NCBI GenBank assembly: GCA_039961735.1
Contig: JABRVX010000009.1
Location: 124,001-188,000, forward strand
Direction of reading: 5' to 3'
Source: Fimbriimonadia bacterium
GTDB taxonomy: Bacteria > Armatimonadota > Fimbriimonadia > Fimbriimonadales > JABRVX01
DNA: 64,000 nt
Below, piece by piece: positions 25,588 through 35,084 of the stretch (the first letter of the stretch is position 1; the number at the start of each line of letters is the position of its first letter). The position numbers and the translations under genes are program-made. The notes under the pieces were generated by a model. The model did no database searches. It saw nothing but the letters and a program-made list of their open reading frames with translations, and was not told the DNA's origin.

Positions 25588-26526
25588 TTACTCCAGCCAC
25601 AGGCTGATCCCGGCGTAGTCCTGCGCCCGGTCACCCAAGCCGCAGGGCAGGATCTCCACACCTTCCCATATGCTCGGCCAGCAGTGCGCCGCCACCGAAC
25701 TGCGCACGGCTTCCAGATACTCCTCGCCCGCATGGATGGCGATGGTGCCGAGGATGACCCGCTCGAGGTCCAGCGTGTGCAACAGATTGGCGATGCCGAT
25801 ACCGAGGTACGCAGCAGAGCGAAGCACGATCTCGCGTGCCTGTGGGTTACCCCGGTGGAACGCCTCCACCACTTCGCGTCCCGAGACCTCGTGCGAAGAT
25901 GCGGACCCTTGCGTTCGGCCGTGGAAGAGGGCGGTGGCGGTGCGGCCGAGCGCCGAGCCGGACGCGAGTGCCTCGAGACACCCGACCTTGCCGCAAAGGC
26001 ATGGTGGCCCCTCGGGAAGGATGGTGGCGTGGCCTATCTCGCCCGCCAGGCCCCGCTTACCGCGATAAAGATTGCCGTCGAGAATGAGGCCCGCGCCGAT
26101 CCCCGTGCCCACAGTGAGAAACGCCATCGAGCGGCAACCGCGGCCTGCACCCAAGCGCCACTCGGCCAACGCGGTTGCGTTCGCATCGTTCTCCACCTTC
26201 ACGGGCAAAAGCAGTGCTTGTTCCAGGATCTCCTTCGCGGGCACGGCATCCCAGTCGGGCAAGTTGGGCGGCGATAGGATCATGCCGGTCTCGGAATCGA
26301 GCGGTCCTCCGCACGACACGCCGACGCCGATCACATCTTGGCGCGACACCCCGATCCGGTCGGTGGCAGCGTCGGCCAAATGGGCTAGGCGTCTTAGTAC
26401 TGCCTCGGGACTTGGTTCTTCTTCCGTCGGAAACTCCCAGCGACCTACGATCTCGCTGTGGCGAGCGAGGCTAACGGCACATTTGCTTCCGCCAATGTCT
26501 ATGCCGATGATGTAGGGTGCAATCAT
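25588..26526 (-). CDS. ROK family sugar kinase (glucokinase-like)
   Basis: 312 residues. IIGIDIGGSKCAVSLA is the N-terminal phosphate-binding loop, NDANATALAEW carries the catalytic Asp (END), and CLCGKVGCLEALASG is the ROK zinc-binding cluster CxCGxxGCxE. The His partner lies in EIGHATI. ROK kinases without an N-terminal HTH, as here, act as glucokinases or N-acetyl-sugar kinases; specificity cannot be set by eye. ATG at 26526 is chosen because the conserved fold begins within four residues; upstream ATG 26535 also possible. Divergent from a glycosyltransferase gene about 100 bp away. Confidence 0.9.
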   Translation of the reverse strand: MIAPYIIGIDIGGSKCAVSLARHSEIVGRWEFPTEEEPSPEAVLRRLAHLADAATDRIGVSRQDVIGVGVSCGGPLDSETGMILSPPNLPDWDAVPAKEILEQALLLPVKVENDANATALAEWRLGAGRGCRSMAFLTVGTGIGAGLILDGNLYRGKRGLAGEIGHATILPEGPPCLCGKVGCLEALASGSALGRTATALFHGRTQGSASSHEVSGREVVEAFHRGNPQAREIVLRSAAYLGIGIANLLHTLDLERVILGTIAIHAGEEYLEAVRSSVAAHCWPSIWEGVEILPCGLGDRAQDYAGISLWLE

Positions 26527-26627
26527 GATGGGCATCCACAGGGCCGAGCCAGACTGACTGCCCGTAATGTTGCCAGCGTGACCGACTCGACAGGACCGAC
26601 CACGTCGAGCGAGAAACACACCAGTGC

Positions 26628-27545
26628 GTGAGCGATCCGCCTAAAGTCAGCGCCGTAATCACCAGCTACAATCACGAGCGATTCCTTCGCGAGTGCATCG
26701 AGAGCGTCCTGTCACAGACCGTACCGCCCGATGAAATTCTGCTGATTGACGACGCAAGTAGCGATGCCTCGCCGGCCATTGCTCGCGAGTACGAAGGCCG
26801 TATCCGCGTCATGCTCCTGGACGACAACGTCGGAACGTACGCTGCTTTGAACCGCGCAATCGAAGTGGCCAGCGGACACCGGATTGCGATCCTGAACTCG
26901 GACGATGCCTGGGAGCCGCGCAAGCTGGAGGTGCAGACCGCTGATCTGGGGGACCGGCGTTTCAGCTTCACCAACGGCCACTTCGTAGATGCAATGGGTG
27001 TCCCGTGCACGTACCATGTGTTCGGGCACACGCTGATGCGGCTGCCGAGCGGGAACGCCCTGGTACCCCTCATTTACCACAACCACTGCTTTCCGAGCAC
27101 CGTAATGTTCGAGAAGAGCTTGTGGGAAGAGTGTGGCCGTTTTCGCGAAGACCTGCAGTGCCTCGGGGACTGGGACCTGTTTCTGCGGATGGCGGAACGC
27201 ACGGAGTTTGCCTTCGTGGACGAGGATCTGGTGCGTTACCGAGTGCACGAGGCGCAGACGAGCAAAGTGCGTGTGGAGCGGATGAACCGTGAGGAGATGG
27301 ACATCAGGCACACCCGCGTTCACTCACGAGAGATCGAGTTGATGGAGCGGGCGGCCGACAGGAAGGCGATGGTGCGAGCGTTGGCGCACTCGGCCGCCGC
27401 ACTCGGGACGCTGAACCACCTCTTCGGCGATGCGAGAACGGCAAGGCGTTGGTACCTGCACTCGTTGCGCCTTTACCCGCTGAGAGGTAAGAGCCTCCTC
27501 CGCCTCGGCTTGGCTCTGATCTTGCCTCGCATCCGCACGCCGTGA
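26628..27545 (+). CDS. Glycosyltransferase family 2
   Basis: 305 residues. KVSAVITSYNHERFLRECIESVLSQT and EILLIDDASSD are the GT-A nucleotide-binding start of family 2, and ILNSDDAW supplies the DxD-like acidic motif. A later GDWDLFLRMAE matches the acceptor/catalytic Asp region. Substrate is unknown; such enzymes extend cell-surface polysaccharide or LPS. Start is GTG 26628, without a clear ribosome site. The C-terminal 40 residues are basic and hydrophobic, which may allow membrane contact. Confidence 0.88.
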   Translation: MSDPPKVSAVITSYNHERFLRECIESVLSQTVPPDEILLIDDASSDASPAIAREYEGRIRVMLLDDNVGTYAALNRAIEVASGHRIAILNSDDAWEPRKLEVQTADLGDRRFSFTNGHFVDAMGVPCTYHVFGHTLMRLPSGNALVPLIYHNHCFPSTVMFEKSLWEECGRFREDLQCLGDWDLFLRMAERTEFAFVDEDLVRYRVHEAQTSKVRVERMNREEMDIRHTRVHSREIELMERAADRKAMVRALAHSAAALGTLNHLFGDARTARRWYLHSLRLYPLRGKSLLRLGLALILPRIRTP

Positions 27546-27568
27546 GGCAGGCGGCGCTGCAACGTAAT

Positions 27569-27608
27569 TCCGGCGTCTCGCCGGATGGTTGTATCGCCGG
27601 GACGGCGA
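27569..27608. terminator. Two adjacent hairpins between convergent genes
   Basis: TCCGGCG-TCT-CGCCGGA (27569-27585) and TCGCCG-GGA-CGGCGA (27594-27608) lie between the GT2 stop and the alaS stop. Short AT stretches follow on either side. They could serve as a bidirectional terminator; no strong T-run, so confidence is limited. Confidence 0.45.
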
Positions 27609-27610
27609 AT

Positions 27611-30325
27611 TTACGCCTCTTTGTGGATCTGCTCAGCGAGCACGGCCGGCGCCGTGGACAGCGCGTCGTTCATGCGGGATGGGTCCTTCGCGCCCGCCTG
27701 AGCGAAATCTGGCCGACCGCCCCCAGAGCCGCCTGCCACAGCAGCGATCTCCCGCACCAGATTGCCGGCGTGCGCACCGTGCCGGCGAGCGCCTTCGGGA
27801 ACCTTAGCCACGAAGGTAACCTTGCCGTCTCCGGCAGCACCGACTAGCACTACCGCGTCCTTGTGCTGGTCCGCCAGCCGGTCTGCGATACCCGAAGCGG
27901 ACGACAGCGGTACATCCTGCAGGGCCTGGACCACCAGTGGGAGGCCGTTCACCTCACAGATCATTGCAGGCTGCTGGGCAGCCCCGCCTTGGACGGCTCG
28001 CTCTAGCCGGCGCTTCAGGTCCCGGATCTCGCCTTGCAGCCGCTCGATTGCCGCGCCTAGTTCAGCAGGCCCGGCCTTCAGCTTGGCAGCCGCGTCCTTT
28101 ACCAGTCTGTCCCGCTCCACTGCCCACCGATAGGCGTACTCGCCCGTCAGCGCTTCGATGCGCCGCACACCGCCTGCGACGCTGCCTTCGTGCACAATTT
28201 TGAATAGCCCTATCTTGGCGGTATTCGAGACGTGGCACCCGCCGCATAGCTCGATGCTGAACCCCGGCACCTGCACGACTCGCACCGTCTCACCATACTT
28301 CTCGCCAAACAGCGCCATAGCGCCCCGCGCCTTTGCCTCGGCGACCGGCACCTGCGTCTCGATGACGACGTCGACCTCCTGCAGCACCCACCGATTCACT
28401 ATGCGCTCCACCTCGGCGATCTGCTCTTCGGTCATGGCTTGGTGGTGCGTGAAGTCGAAGCGAAGGTATTCGGGTGCAACCAGCGAGCCGGCCTGATGTA
28501 CGTGGTCGCCCAACACCTGCCGAAGCGCAGCGTGCAACAGGTGCGTTGCCGTGTGGTTGCGGACGATGTGACGCCTTCGCTCAGCGTCCACGGTAGCAGT
28601 CACGCCGCGGAACAGATAGCCGGAGCCGAGCAGCTCGCGCTGTCGCTCCACCGGCACGCCGACCAGCGGCTCGTCGGACCGAACCACCGAACAGCGATGC
28701 CAGGTGATCTCCTGCGCTCGCCGGGTGTCTTCGACCCTCAGTTCGAAGGCTTTACACGAAATGGTGCCTGTGTCCCCGACTTGCCCCCCCGCTTCCGCAT
28801 AGAAAGGCGTGACGTCCAACGCGACATCGAACAGCTCGGCGGTATCGCCACAATCGTTGGGCAGAGGGCTCACCTGAACGATGCGAGCCGATACTTTCAG
28901 CTGGTCGTAGCCCACGAAGTGCGTGAAGGGCTTCGCCTCACCCGAGGTGTACAGCTCGATTTGGTCTTGGCAGAACAATTCGTCAGCAAGCCCGTGACCC
29001 GACTTCGAGCGGGTCCGCTGTTCCTCGAGCGCCCTCTCGTATCCCGAAGTGTCCACGGAGCCATCCATCTGCTCTACCAGCTCGCGCGTCACCTCCAGCG
29101 GGAAACCGAAGGTGTCGTATAGCTCGAATGCTGCCTCCCCTGGGAACACCCAGCCCGCGGGTCGCTGCTCGCCTGCGATGGAGTAGAAGCGGTCCGTCCC
29201 GGCACGCAACGTTCGTCGGAAGCTTTGCTCTTCCGTAGCCAGGGCCCGTGCGATGTGGTCGAAGCGCTCGACCAACTCAGAGTAATGATCGCCCAGCGCC
29301 TCGACAACGGCAGGGAACACCTCGGCCAAGAACGGCTGCTGGAACCCAAGCACCATCTGCCCTTTCAACACCGCGCGGCGAATGAGGCGACGCAACACGT
29401 ATCCGCGCCCGGAGTTCTGGGGTAGGACACCGTCGGCGATACAGAACGACGCTGCACGCAAGTGGTCGGCAATCACCCGGGTGGCACGGGTGGAGCGCTC
29501 ATCCGCATAAGGGGCCGTTTCGGCCAGCCTCCCAATCGCCTCGACGATTGGCGCGAAAGTATCTGTGTGATACACGCTGGGCAGCTCGGAGAGCACGCGA
29601 GCGGTCCGCTCGAGCCCCATTCCGGTGTCAATACTCGGCTTGGGGAGCGGCAGCATTGCAACATCCTTTGAAAGGTCGTTGGGGTCCGAGCATCGCTGGA
29701 ACTGCATTAGCACCAGGTTCCAGATCTCCAGCCAACGCCCGGCTTTGTCGTCCTCGCGAAAGTTGCCACTGAGCTGCTCTGGCGGCACCGTACGATAGAA
29801 GATCTCGGTGCAGGGTCCACATGGTCCGTTCGGGCCCTCGCTGATTGCATTGGCGGGCCAGTAATTCTTGTCCTCGCCAAGACGGTTGATGCGGCTCTCC
29901 GGCAAACCCACCATATCGCGCCACAGTTCGAACGCCTCGTCATCCGTCTCGAAGACGCTGACACATAGCCGGTCGGGGTCCAGTGCGAGCCATTTGCGAT
30001 CGGTCAGGAACTCCCACGCCCAAGCGATGGCCTCGCGCTTGAAGTAATCTCCGATACTGAAGTTTCCCAGCATCTCGAAAAACGTCAGGTGGCTGGGGTT
30101 GCCGACTTCTTCGATGTCCGTGGTCCGGAGGCACTTCTGAGAGCTGCTGAGACGGGGGTGCGGTGGCTGAGCGATGCCAAGGAAGTACGGTTTGAACTGA
30201 ACCATGCCCGCGCTCGTGAACAGCAAAGATGGATCGTCAGGCACCAGGCTGTCGCTCGGCATCCGGCGGTGATCCTTGGTGTCGAAAAACTCTAGGTATT
30301 TGGTTCGCAGCTCTCGGGCGTTCAT
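27611..30325 (-). CDS. alaS: Alanyl-tRNA synthetase
   Basis: 904 residues, full length for the bacterial enzyme. The class II catalytic domain begins at MNARELRTKYLEFFDTKDH and has LTFFEMLGNFSIGDYFKREAI (motif 2 region) and EGPNGPCGPCTEIFY (zinc or motif 3-adjacent). The editing domain carries NHTATHLLHAALR with its HxxxH, and IELCGGCHVSNT adds the Cys/His ligands. The C-terminal DHHA1-type region ends SGGGRPDFAQAGAKDP (GGG-F.QAGG motif, with one Gly replaced by Ala). ATG at 30325 begins the conserved N-terminus; the ribosome site is weak. Confidence 0.97.
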   Translation of the reverse strand: MNARELRTKYLEFFDTKDHRRMPSDSLVPDDPSLLFTSAGMVQFKPYFLGIAQPPHPRLSSSQKCLRTTDIEEVGNPSHLTFFEMLGNFSIGDYFKREAIAWAWEFLTDRKWLALDPDRLCVSVFETDDEAFELWRDMVGLPESRINRLGEDKNYWPANAISEGPNGPCGPCTEIFYRTVPPEQLSGNFREDDKAGRWLEIWNLVLMQFQRCSDPNDLSKDVAMLPLPKPSIDTGMGLERTARVLSELPSVYHTDTFAPIVEAIGRLAETAPYADERSTRATRVIADHLRAASFCIADGVLPQNSGRGYVLRRLIRRAVLKGQMVLGFQQPFLAEVFPAVVEALGDHYSELVERFDHIARALATEEQSFRRTLRAGTDRFYSIAGEQRPAGWVFPGEAAFELYDTFGFPLEVTRELVEQMDGSVDTSGYERALEEQRTRSKSGHGLADELFCQDQIELYTSGEAKPFTHFVGYDQLKVSARIVQVSPLPNDCGDTAELFDVALDVTPFYAEAGGQVGDTGTISCKAFELRVEDTRRAQEITWHRCSVVRSDEPLVGVPVERQRELLGSGYLFRGVTATVDAERRRHIVRNHTATHLLHAALRQVLGDHVHQAGSLVAPEYLRFDFTHHQAMTEEQIAEVERIVNRWVLQEVDVVIETQVPVAEAKARGAMALFGEKYGETVRVVQVPGFSIELCGGCHVSNTAKIGLFKIVHEGSVAGGVRRIEALTGEYAYRWAVERDRLVKDAAAKLKAGPAELGAAIERLQGEIRDLKRRLERAVQGGAAQQPAMICEVNGLPLVVQALQDVPLSSASGIADRLADQHKDAVVLVGAAGDGKVTFVAKVPEGARRHGAHAGNLVREIAAVAGGSGGGRPDFAQAGAKDPSRMNDALSTAPAVLAEQIHKEA

Positions 30326-30610
30326 GACTTTGGGAAGCGTGGTCGCTCTCGGAATGTTCGAGCCGGTCCTGTCGTGTGGGGCGAGAGGACAGCACCGGCA
30401 CGCTTCCGATTGTACCCGCCATCTACGACCGGCGGCCTAACCGGAATGCAATGTCCGATAATAAGTATTATGTTGAGTACAGGCCTAAGCCGAGGGCTGG
30501 CCCGCATCACTGCGGACCAGCCACCTTGCCGCCGACTTCTCGATGGCACGGGCCGTACTCGGCGCTTGCCACGTATCAAGACCGCAAAAGTCCAAGCGCG
30601 ACCAAAAAAG
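30326..30610. other. Intergenic region with AT-rich palindrome
   Basis: 285 bp upstream of alaS. It contains a 14-bp palindrome, ATAATA-AG-TATTAT (30458-30471), distinctly more AT-rich than the surroundings, and a plus-strand frame opening at 30451 whose first residues are MSDNKYYVEYRPKPRAG. That frame runs on into sequence antisense to the lipoprotein gene, so it is not called as a gene. Confidence 0.45.
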
Positions 30611-31780
30611 CTAGCCTCCGGGTAGATAGAGCGTCCAATTGCCATTCGCCGGCAGCGTGCTATGTTCGCTCTCGAAGGAATAGGTTCCCGAGATCTTGCC
30701 GTCATAGGTCAGCGTGGCTGTCGCTTGAAATGGGTTCTCGGTAGCATTGAGCAAGTCGTACAGGGAGGTCATCTCTGCTGTTCCGCCTTGCATCGGATCG
30801 TCTTCGCTGTTGAGCACTATGTCTCCGCCGTAGATGTCCACGATGTTTTTGTTGGCATCTGTCTTCGCTAGGATAAACACGCCATGTTCGGCTTTGCCGC
30901 CTCCCATGACGAGCCCGTTCCACCCATTCGCCTTTAGCGGGCAGACGGTTCGCAAGGCGTAGGCGGTGCCGGTCAGCAACCCATTCGGATCCTGCACATA
31001 CCAGGTCAGCGTGGACTTTTGCGGGTTGTCATACTCATAGGTGCCTCCGAGCTCGAACTCGCCGTCGTACCAGGAGTAGAACTCCCCTCCTTGCCCATCA
31101 GCGTCATCCACGAAAAAGCCCAGGTTGTCGTTACTGAACCAGATGCCCGTGGCGTTCTTCCCGTTCGGCATTGGGATCTCGTAGGGCAAGTGGCTCAGGT
31201 CCAGATACACGGCATCTACCCATCTCGGCTCCAGTACTCCCGAGTCGGTCCCGTTGGCCTGGTGAACTGTCGTCTCGTTCAGAACCAAGGCTTCGTCTTG
31301 AAGCTCGAATGCGGCAAGAGGAAGAATTGCCCTCAAGAGCGCTTTGCGCCCCGCGAGGAGTCGCATTTCGAGCGGGAACTCGAGTGTCCAGTCCACATCC
31401 TCGTCCCAGGTGCCTAACTCGTCATCCACCAGGCGCACGTGTGAGAGAGTCACACGGATCGCATTGTAGTCGCCGCTCGTGCCGTCGCCGAAGTCGACCT
31501 CTGAAGAGAACTTCTGAGGGGATGAGCTGAGAAGGTCGACCTGCCTCGAGCCCGACCAGAGGGTCCGATAGTCACCGCTAGCCGCGTCCATAAGCTCGAG
31601 CTTCGTGGCGGTCACGATGGCGGTGGTCACGTCGAGGCCAGATACCCCACCGCCGAGTTCGAACTCTAAAGATCCCTTGTAGGAGCGTCCTGTGTCGGTA
31701 AGGGCCCCGCCGCCGCCGCACCCCGCGACGAGCAGCACGATGCCAACTAAAGGCAGTGCCTTGCCTAACAAACGATACAT
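30611..31780 (-). CDS. Lipoprotein, hypothetical
   Basis: 389 residues. The N-terminus is a lipoprotein signal, LVGIVLLVAGC followed by GGGG. The region from about 35 to 170 (SLEFELGG..., TTAIVTATKLELMDAA, DYNAIRVTLSHVRL, EEDVDWTLEF-like) resembles the DUF4382-type beta-sandwich found in lipoproteins. The remainder is Gly/Asp/Asn-rich, also beta-rich, and ends with GNWTLYLPGG. No enzyme motif seen. ATG 31780 follows GGAGAGG. The T-rich stretch after its stop could help termination but I see no matching hairpin. Confidence 0.72.
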   Translation of the reverse strand: MYRLLGKALPLVGIVLLVAGCGGGGALTDTGRSYKGSLEFELGGGVSGLDVTTAIVTATKLELMDAASGDYRTLWSGSRQVDLLSSSPQKFSSEVDFGDGTSGDYNAIRVTLSHVRLVDDELGTWDEDVDWTLEFPLEMRLLAGRKALLRAILPLAAFELQDEALVLNETTVHQANGTDSGVLEPRWVDAVYLDLSHLPYEIPMPNGKNATGIWFSNDNLGFFVDDADGQGGEFYSWYDGEFELGGTYEYDNPQKSTLTWYVQDPNGLLTGTAYALRTVCPLKANGWNGLVMGGGKAEHGVFILAKTDANKNIVDIYGGDIVLNSEDDPMQGGTAEMTSLYDLLNATENPFQATATLTYDGKISGTYSFESEHSTLPANGNWTLYLPGG

Positions 31781-31897
31781 AGAACACCTCTCCAGAATCA
31801 GCTACGCTGTCACAAGAATGATTCGCATGAGGCGTTCGGCTCTTGAGGTCACGGAATGAAGGAAGAGCCTTGGAGAAGGCGCTCGGTACGTCCGGGT

Positions 31898-33286
31898 CTA
31901 GCCAGCAAGCTGGAGCAGGATCCGGGCGTAGACCTTCGCGGCCCGTAAGTAGGACGAGATGGCGTAGCGCTCGTTCGGCTCGTGGGCTACGCCGTCGCCC
32001 GGCCAGTGTGTTCCTACTGCAACCGTGTTGGGAACCGCTCGGGCATAGGTGCCGCCGCCCAAGGTCTTCGGCGTTTGTGGCTCGCCGAACTCTTCCTCCA
32101 ACACGGCCAAGATGCTGCGCACTGGCTCACGGTCCAGAGGCATGTGCAACGGCTTGCTGTCGGTGAGCGTCTCTACTTGAAAGCCGCTGGCTTGCACGAA
32201 ATGCGAGACGCGCTCTATCAAGGAGTCGCCACTCCACTCCACCGGGTAACGAATGTTGAAGAGGGCCGTCACCACACCATCCTGAAGTCGCAGGATGCCC
32301 AGATTCGAAGTAAGGTCCCCTACGATCTCGTCCCTGCCGTGAATACCGAGGCCCGTGCCAGCGGGATCCGACGCCCGGAACAGGGCTTCGACCCATGGTC
32401 CATCGTTGGGCAGTTCGAGCGAATGAAGGGCTCGGAGAATGCGCGTCGCTGCGCTGTCGCCGAGGAAAGGAGTCGACGCGTGCGCAGCTTTGCCCACTGC
32501 CTCGACGCAAATGCCATCGGGACGCAGCGAAGCTGTAACGTTACGATCCCAGTACTCCGCCAGCTTGCGCGCGGCGACCTGAAGATCCGTATCTGAGCCG
32601 ACCAATACTGCGACGGCTCGATCCGGGACGATGTTCGGCCGTTCTCCCGACTGAAGCGAAGCGATTCGAAGCACACTTCCCTGCTCCAATCGTTGTGAGA
32701 ATGTAATATTCGCTACACCCTTCTCGGCGTAGATAAGCGGCCATTCGGCATCCGGCGCGAACCCGTATGTTGGAGCTTCTTCTTGCTCGAAGTAATGCTT
32801 CACGCATCGGAATCCGCTCTCCTCGTTACATCCGAACACCACACGTACGCGCCTCCGTATCGGCAGGCCCAGTTCTTTGATTGCGCGAGCAGCGAACAGG
32901 GCGGCGTACGTCGGCCCTTTGTCGTCTACCGCCCCTCGGGCATAGATGTAACCATCGTCAATCTGTGCCCCGTAGGGATCGAACTTCCAGCCCTCTCCCT
33001 CCGGCACTACGTCCAAGTGTCCGAGCGCCATGACAAGTTCCTTCCCATCGCCGAACTCAGCGTGTCCGGCATAGCCGCCTAGGTCTCGAGTTCTTAAGCC
33101 ACCGGACTGGGCGACGGCGAGCGCGTGGTCGAGAGCTCGGCGGCACTCAGCGCCGAACGGTGCCCCCTCGGAGGGCGGGCCTTCCTTGCTGGGGATACGG
33201 AGCTGCTCGCGGAGAGCCGCGATCATCTCGTCGCGGTGCTCCTCAATCCATGCTGCGATGCGGTTGGCTTTGTCGGGGCTGTTCAC
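31898..33286 (-). CDS. PepV-like M20 family dipeptidase
   Basis: About 462 residues. The M20 metal-binding motifs are present: LGHLDVVPEGEGWKFDPYGA (first metal ligand and catalytic Asp), GAVDDKGPTYAALFA, and GCNEESGFRCVKHY with the catalytic Glu pair. ALPHAVPNTVAVGTHWPGD-like region near the C-terminus contains another conserved His. PepV enzymes are cytoplasmic dipeptidases that release N-terminal residues from dipeptides. GTG at 33286 starts the conserved N-terminus; an ATG at 33343 would add 19 unrelated residues. No neighbours point to a specific pathway. Confidence 0.9.
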   Translation of the reverse strand: MNSPDKANRIAAWIEEHRDEMIAALREQLRIPSKEGPPSEGAPFGAECRRALDHALAVAQSGGLRTRDLGGYAGHAEFGDGKELVMALGHLDVVPEGEGWKFDPYGAQIDDGYIYARGAVDDKGPTYAALFAARAIKELGLPIRRRVRVVFGCNEESGFRCVKHYFEQEEAPTYGFAPDAEWPLIYAEKGVANITFSQRLEQGSVLRIASLQSGERPNIVPDRAVAVLVGSDTDLQVAARKLAEYWDRNVTASLRPDGICVEAVGKAAHASTPFLGDSAATRILRALHSLELPNDGPWVEALFRASDPAGTGLGIHGRDEIVGDLTSNLGILRLQDGVVTALFNIRYPVEWSGDSLIERVSHFVQASGFQVETLTDSKPLHMPLDREPVRSILAVLEEEFGEPQTPKTLGGGTYARAVPNTVAVGTHWPGDGVAHEPNERYAISSYLRAAKVYARILLQLAG

Positions 33287-33384
33287 GGAATCTGTATACC
33301 CTGTATAGGAAGCCCGCGAGATTGGTCGGCCCGGCATCGCCACAGGTGCCGGGCCGTCTCGAACCCGCAGTCGTGCCGTTTGGC

Positions 33385-34905
33385 CTAGTTGTCGCCGTTC
33401 CTGCCGAAGTTCACCAGCACGATGTTCAGATCCGTGAGGGCTACCAGACCGTCCCCGTCCAGGTCCGGGCTAGCTCCGCCGAAGCCGATGAGCACCGCGT
33501 TGAGGTCCGCCAGGCTCACTGCGTTGTCAGCCGTGCCGTCGCCATTGGTTAGGGGCACTGCACCCACGTCGTTGTCCCCCCATGAAAGGCTCACGCTGGG
33601 CAGCCGCTTCCAGAGGAAGTGCTGCGCGCCGAAACGCAGGTCGTAGGTGCCGGGACTCACGGTAAGAGGCGCCGAGAACCCTCCGACGGAGGTCAGCGAC
33701 AGCGACACGATCTCGATGGGCACGATACCTCCCGGTTCGTACACCTCCATCACTCCCGTCACGTTATCGGGAGCGACATGGAACTCGAGCCCCAGCGTGC
33801 CCTTCACTGCGGGCGCGGCCATGGCAGTGCCCACTCGCACCTGTGCGGGCAGGAATGCCGGCAGCGTGAAGTTGCCGGTGGCCTCCTGGAGCGGGATGGG
33901 CGTGACGACCTCGATGCAGAAGAGGGCGGCCCCCGTTGCTCTATCTTGCTCCACCTGCTGCAGGAAGGGCGAGTACGGGACCAGCTCCTCGATGACATCC
34001 AGTTCCTCTATCCAGCCGGTAATCGTGTTGGCGTGACCGACCATTAGCCGCAGGTTGCCCCGAACGATGCCGCTGCCTACGGTGAACCATGGGGCCTGCT
34101 CGTCTGGCATGAACTGAGGCAGCTCCGGGAACACGTTGCTCATGTGGAAACCCGTAAGATGTAGGGGCACGATCTCGATTGGGGCGTTCTGCAGAAGGAA
34201 GTCGTTAAAGGGCACTCCGAGGTCGTAGAACACGTCGAAGAACGAGTTGACGATCGCCATCTCGTTCCTCGTGGGGTCGTATTGTAGGCCGCTCTGCGAC
34301 GACTCCCCGACTGCCTTGTTGGGGGCTGGCGGGTTCAGCAGGTCGCCGATCTTCTTGCACCACTCCTCCTGCTTCTCGGCGTTCTTGCTGTGGTCCGTCT
34401 CCTCGTCGTACTTCTCCTGCATCGCGTCGTGCTTCTGCATATAATCGTTGTACGTTTGCTCGTACTTCTGGGCTAGGTCCGCTTCGGCCTCTTGGGGAGT
34501 GTTGCCGACACCTTCGAGCCCGTCCAGCGCCTTCTGGAGCTCCCTAGCCCAGTATTCGCTGATGTCGAAGTGATACTGTTCGTGCTTAAGTAACTCGTCC
34601 GTCTTCTTGTCCGGCTTCACCCACGACTGTGTCTTGTCCATCGTGGAGGTGGCTTTCGCCCCTTTGAGCTTAGAGTGCCACTTGTTGTCAGCGCCCTTTT
34701 TGGTGTCGTAAGTGGACTCAGATACCTTGATACCGGAACTCGTCTCTGCGTCGTGCGGGCTGTTCGCGGGGGGCTCTCCCTTGAAGTCTTCCCATTTCAG
34801 CTTGTGATAGGGGCAGTCGGTGTCGTCGGCGTACGCGGTCCAGGCGCCGAGCAGGACCGTGCAGACCGCAAGAATCGCTACACCTCGTGGTGCGAATCGT
34901 TTCAC
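33385..34905 (-). CDS. Secreted DUF922-like metalloprotease-type protein with C-terminal dockerin-like repeat
   Basis: 506 residues with a signal peptide (VKRFAPRGVAILAVCTVLLGAWTAYA). The N-terminal 200 residues match the DUF922 layout: W.DFKG..PA near the start, then LLKHEQYHFDISEYWARELQ whose HEQYH is an HExxH zinc motif, and an adjoining Glu/Lys-rich helix. The middle part is beta-rich and unassigned. The C-terminus has two Asp/Asn-rich turns, GDGTADNAVSLADLN and LDGDGLVALTDLN, in the form of dockerin type I or cellulosome-like calcium repeats common in Armatimonadota. GTG at 34905 has a strong AGGAGG ribosome site. Divergent from the AzgA gene. Confidence 0.72.
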   Translation of the reverse strand: MKRFAPRGVAILAVCTVLLGAWTAYADDTDCPYHKLKWEDFKGEPPANSPHDAETSSGIKVSESTYDTKKGADNKWHSKLKGAKATSTMDKTQSWVKPDKKTDELLKHEQYHFDISEYWARELQKALDGLEGVGNTPQEAEADLAQKYEQTYNDYMQKHDAMQEKYDEETDHSKNAEKQEEWCKKIGDLLNPPAPNKAVGESSQSGLQYDPTRNEMAIVNSFFDVFYDLGVPFNDFLLQNAPIEIVPLHLTGFHMSNVFPELPQFMPDEQAPWFTVGSGIVRGNLRLMVGHANTITGWIEELDVIEELVPYSPFLQQVEQDRATGAALFCIEVVTPIPLQEATGNFTLPAFLPAQVRVGTAMAAPAVKGTLGLEFHVAPDNVTGVMEVYEPGGIVPIEIVSLSLTSVGGFSAPLTVSPGTYDLRFGAQHFLWKRLPSVSLSWGDNDVGAVPLTNGDGTADNAVSLADLNAVLIGFGGASPDLDGDGLVALTDLNIVLVNFGRNGDN

Positions 34906-34969
34906 AGCTTCCTCCTTTTTTTGGGCGTCTTTCGAGTCAAAGGGGCCCTCGACAGGGACGTCCGCTGCG

Positions 34970-34987
34970 ATATTGGTTAGCCAATAT
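34970..34987. promoter_or_regulatory. Possible operator: ATATTGG-TTAG-CCAATAT palindrome
   Basis: A perfect 7-bp inverted repeat with a 4-bp spacer lies between the divergent DUF922-like and AzgA-like genes, about 65 and 98 bp from their starts. It could bind a dimeric regulator; no regulator gene is adjacent. Confidence 0.4.
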
Positions 34988-35084
34988 ATCACAAGTTTCG
35001 TCAGCCGGGTATGACGGAGCTCCCGGGATCGCCATCTTGACATTCGCGCCCATTTGCGCAAAGCTAGAGATGAGGAGGCCTGCG

